NCBI GenBank assembly: GCA_017431755.1
Contig: JAFRKM010000012.1
Span: forward strand, 1-14,179
Length of the DNA: 14,179 nt
Direction: 5' to 3'
DNA from: Clostridia bacterium
GTDB lineage: Bacteria; Bacillota; Clostridia; Oscillospirales; Acutalibacteraceae
The notes beneath the pieces were generated by a model. That model was not told the DNA's origin, made no database searches, and saw only the letters and a program-made list of their open reading frames with translations. This document shows positions 13,848 to 14,179 of this stretch, in pieces. Each line of letters opens with the position of its first letter. The first letter of the stretch is position 1. The position numbers and the translations under genes were made by a program.

Positions 13848-13910
13848 GTTTTAATATTTATATGATTAAAAAATTTTTTATATGTAATTTTTTGAAAAAG
13901 ATTGATTTTT

Positions 13911-13940
13911 TTTACATTTTAAGTAAAATAAGTATATAAA
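13911..13940 (+). promoter_or_regulatory. Possible promoter for the Nif11-like gene
   Basis: TTTACA (13911-13916) with TATAAA (13935-13940) at 18 nt, or TATATA (13933-13938) at 16 nt. It lies about 50 nt before the ATG at 13990. It is a reasonable sigma-A match, but the surrounding DNA is very AT-rich. Confidence 0.5.
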
Positions 13941-13989
13941 GCTTGTAGAAAGAAAATTTGAATAAATTAATATGTTTGGTGGTGAAAGT

Positions 13990-14172
13990 ATGAATGTTGA
14001 AAAATTTAATAATGTTTTTTCTGATTCGAAATTTGTAAAGAAAATTTTAAATGCGGAAACTGGGGAAAAAGTAAAGTGGCTTTTAAAAGAAAAATATTTA
14101 ATTTTAGAAGATAAAGATTTATATTATTTTGCAGCTTCTTTAATAAAATCAATAGAAATTAAATATAAATAA
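13990..14172 (+). CDS. Nif11-like small protein (leader-type domain without core)
   Basis: The 60-residue protein MNVEKFNNVFSDSKF... has the layout of Nif11-type leader domains: a first helix with a D/S-x-x-F-x-x-K pattern (SDSKFVKKIL, 11-20), then ETGEKVKWLLKEKYLILEDKDL (23-44) in place of the usual TPEEV...AKE.G....EEDL, and a short helical end. Nif11 domains serve as leaders of precursor peptides for modified peptides (RiPPs), or occur as stand-alone proteins. No double-glycine site and no Cys/Ser/Thr-rich core follow, so it is not an ordinary precursor. The ATG at 13990 is preferred to the one at 13972 because GGTGGTGA (13978-13985) acts as SD. Neighbours to the right are outside the window. 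The similarity is by eye and moderate. Confidence 0.6.
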   Translation: MNVEKFNNVFSDSKFVKKILNAETGEKVKWLLKEKYLILEDKDLYYFAASLIKSIEIKYK

Positions 14173-14179
14173 AATCTTA

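Overview
The window is a replication-origin neighbourhood of a low-GC Gram-positive bacterium, most likely an AT-rich member of the Clostridia (Oscillospirales/Ruminococcaceae-like). This lineage call is inferred from gene order (rpmH-dnaA-dnaN-yaaA-recF-remB-gyrB-gyrA), strong Shine-Dalgarno (SD) sites, TTG starts and protein style; no database search was possible.

Left arm (2-1749, minus strand): rpmH, rnpA, yidD and yidC run away from the origin. A strong promoter precedes rpmH, a hairpin with a U-tract lies between rpmH and rnpA, and rnpA and yidD overlap by 4 bp. The origin (1750-3554) has divergent rpmH and dnaA promoters, then dnaA, then a 253-bp dnaA-dnaN spacer. That spacer holds phased TTCAAC repeats, a long AT palindrome and a DnaA-trio-like run of CTA/TTA triplets, and is the likely unwinding site.

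Right arm (3555-11934, plus strand): dnaN, an S4-domain gene (yaaA), recF, remB, a zinc-ribbon membrane protein apparently starting at a non-standard codon, gyrB, a YcxB-like membrane protein with its own promoter at the end of gyrB, and gyrA, closed by a terminator. These genes supply initiation (DnaA), the sliding clamp (DnaN), gap repair (RecF) and supercoiling (GyrA/GyrB). The left arm supplies a ribosomal protein, tRNA processing (RNase P) and membrane-protein insertion (YidC/YidD).

Distal right part (12084-14179) is less ordinary: a single-pass membrane protein of unknown function, three tightly packed small genes on the minus strand (against the presumed fork direction), and at the edge a 60-residue protein resembling the Nif11 leader domain of RiPP precursors. 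No gene-free stretch exceeds 300 bases. No tRNA, rRNA, CRISPR array, insertion sequence or prophage gene was seen. The most notable points are the non-canonical DnaA boxes with matching changes in the DnaA DNA-binding domain, the ATA/ATT-started zinc-ribbon gene, the three-gene module and the Nif11-like peptide.
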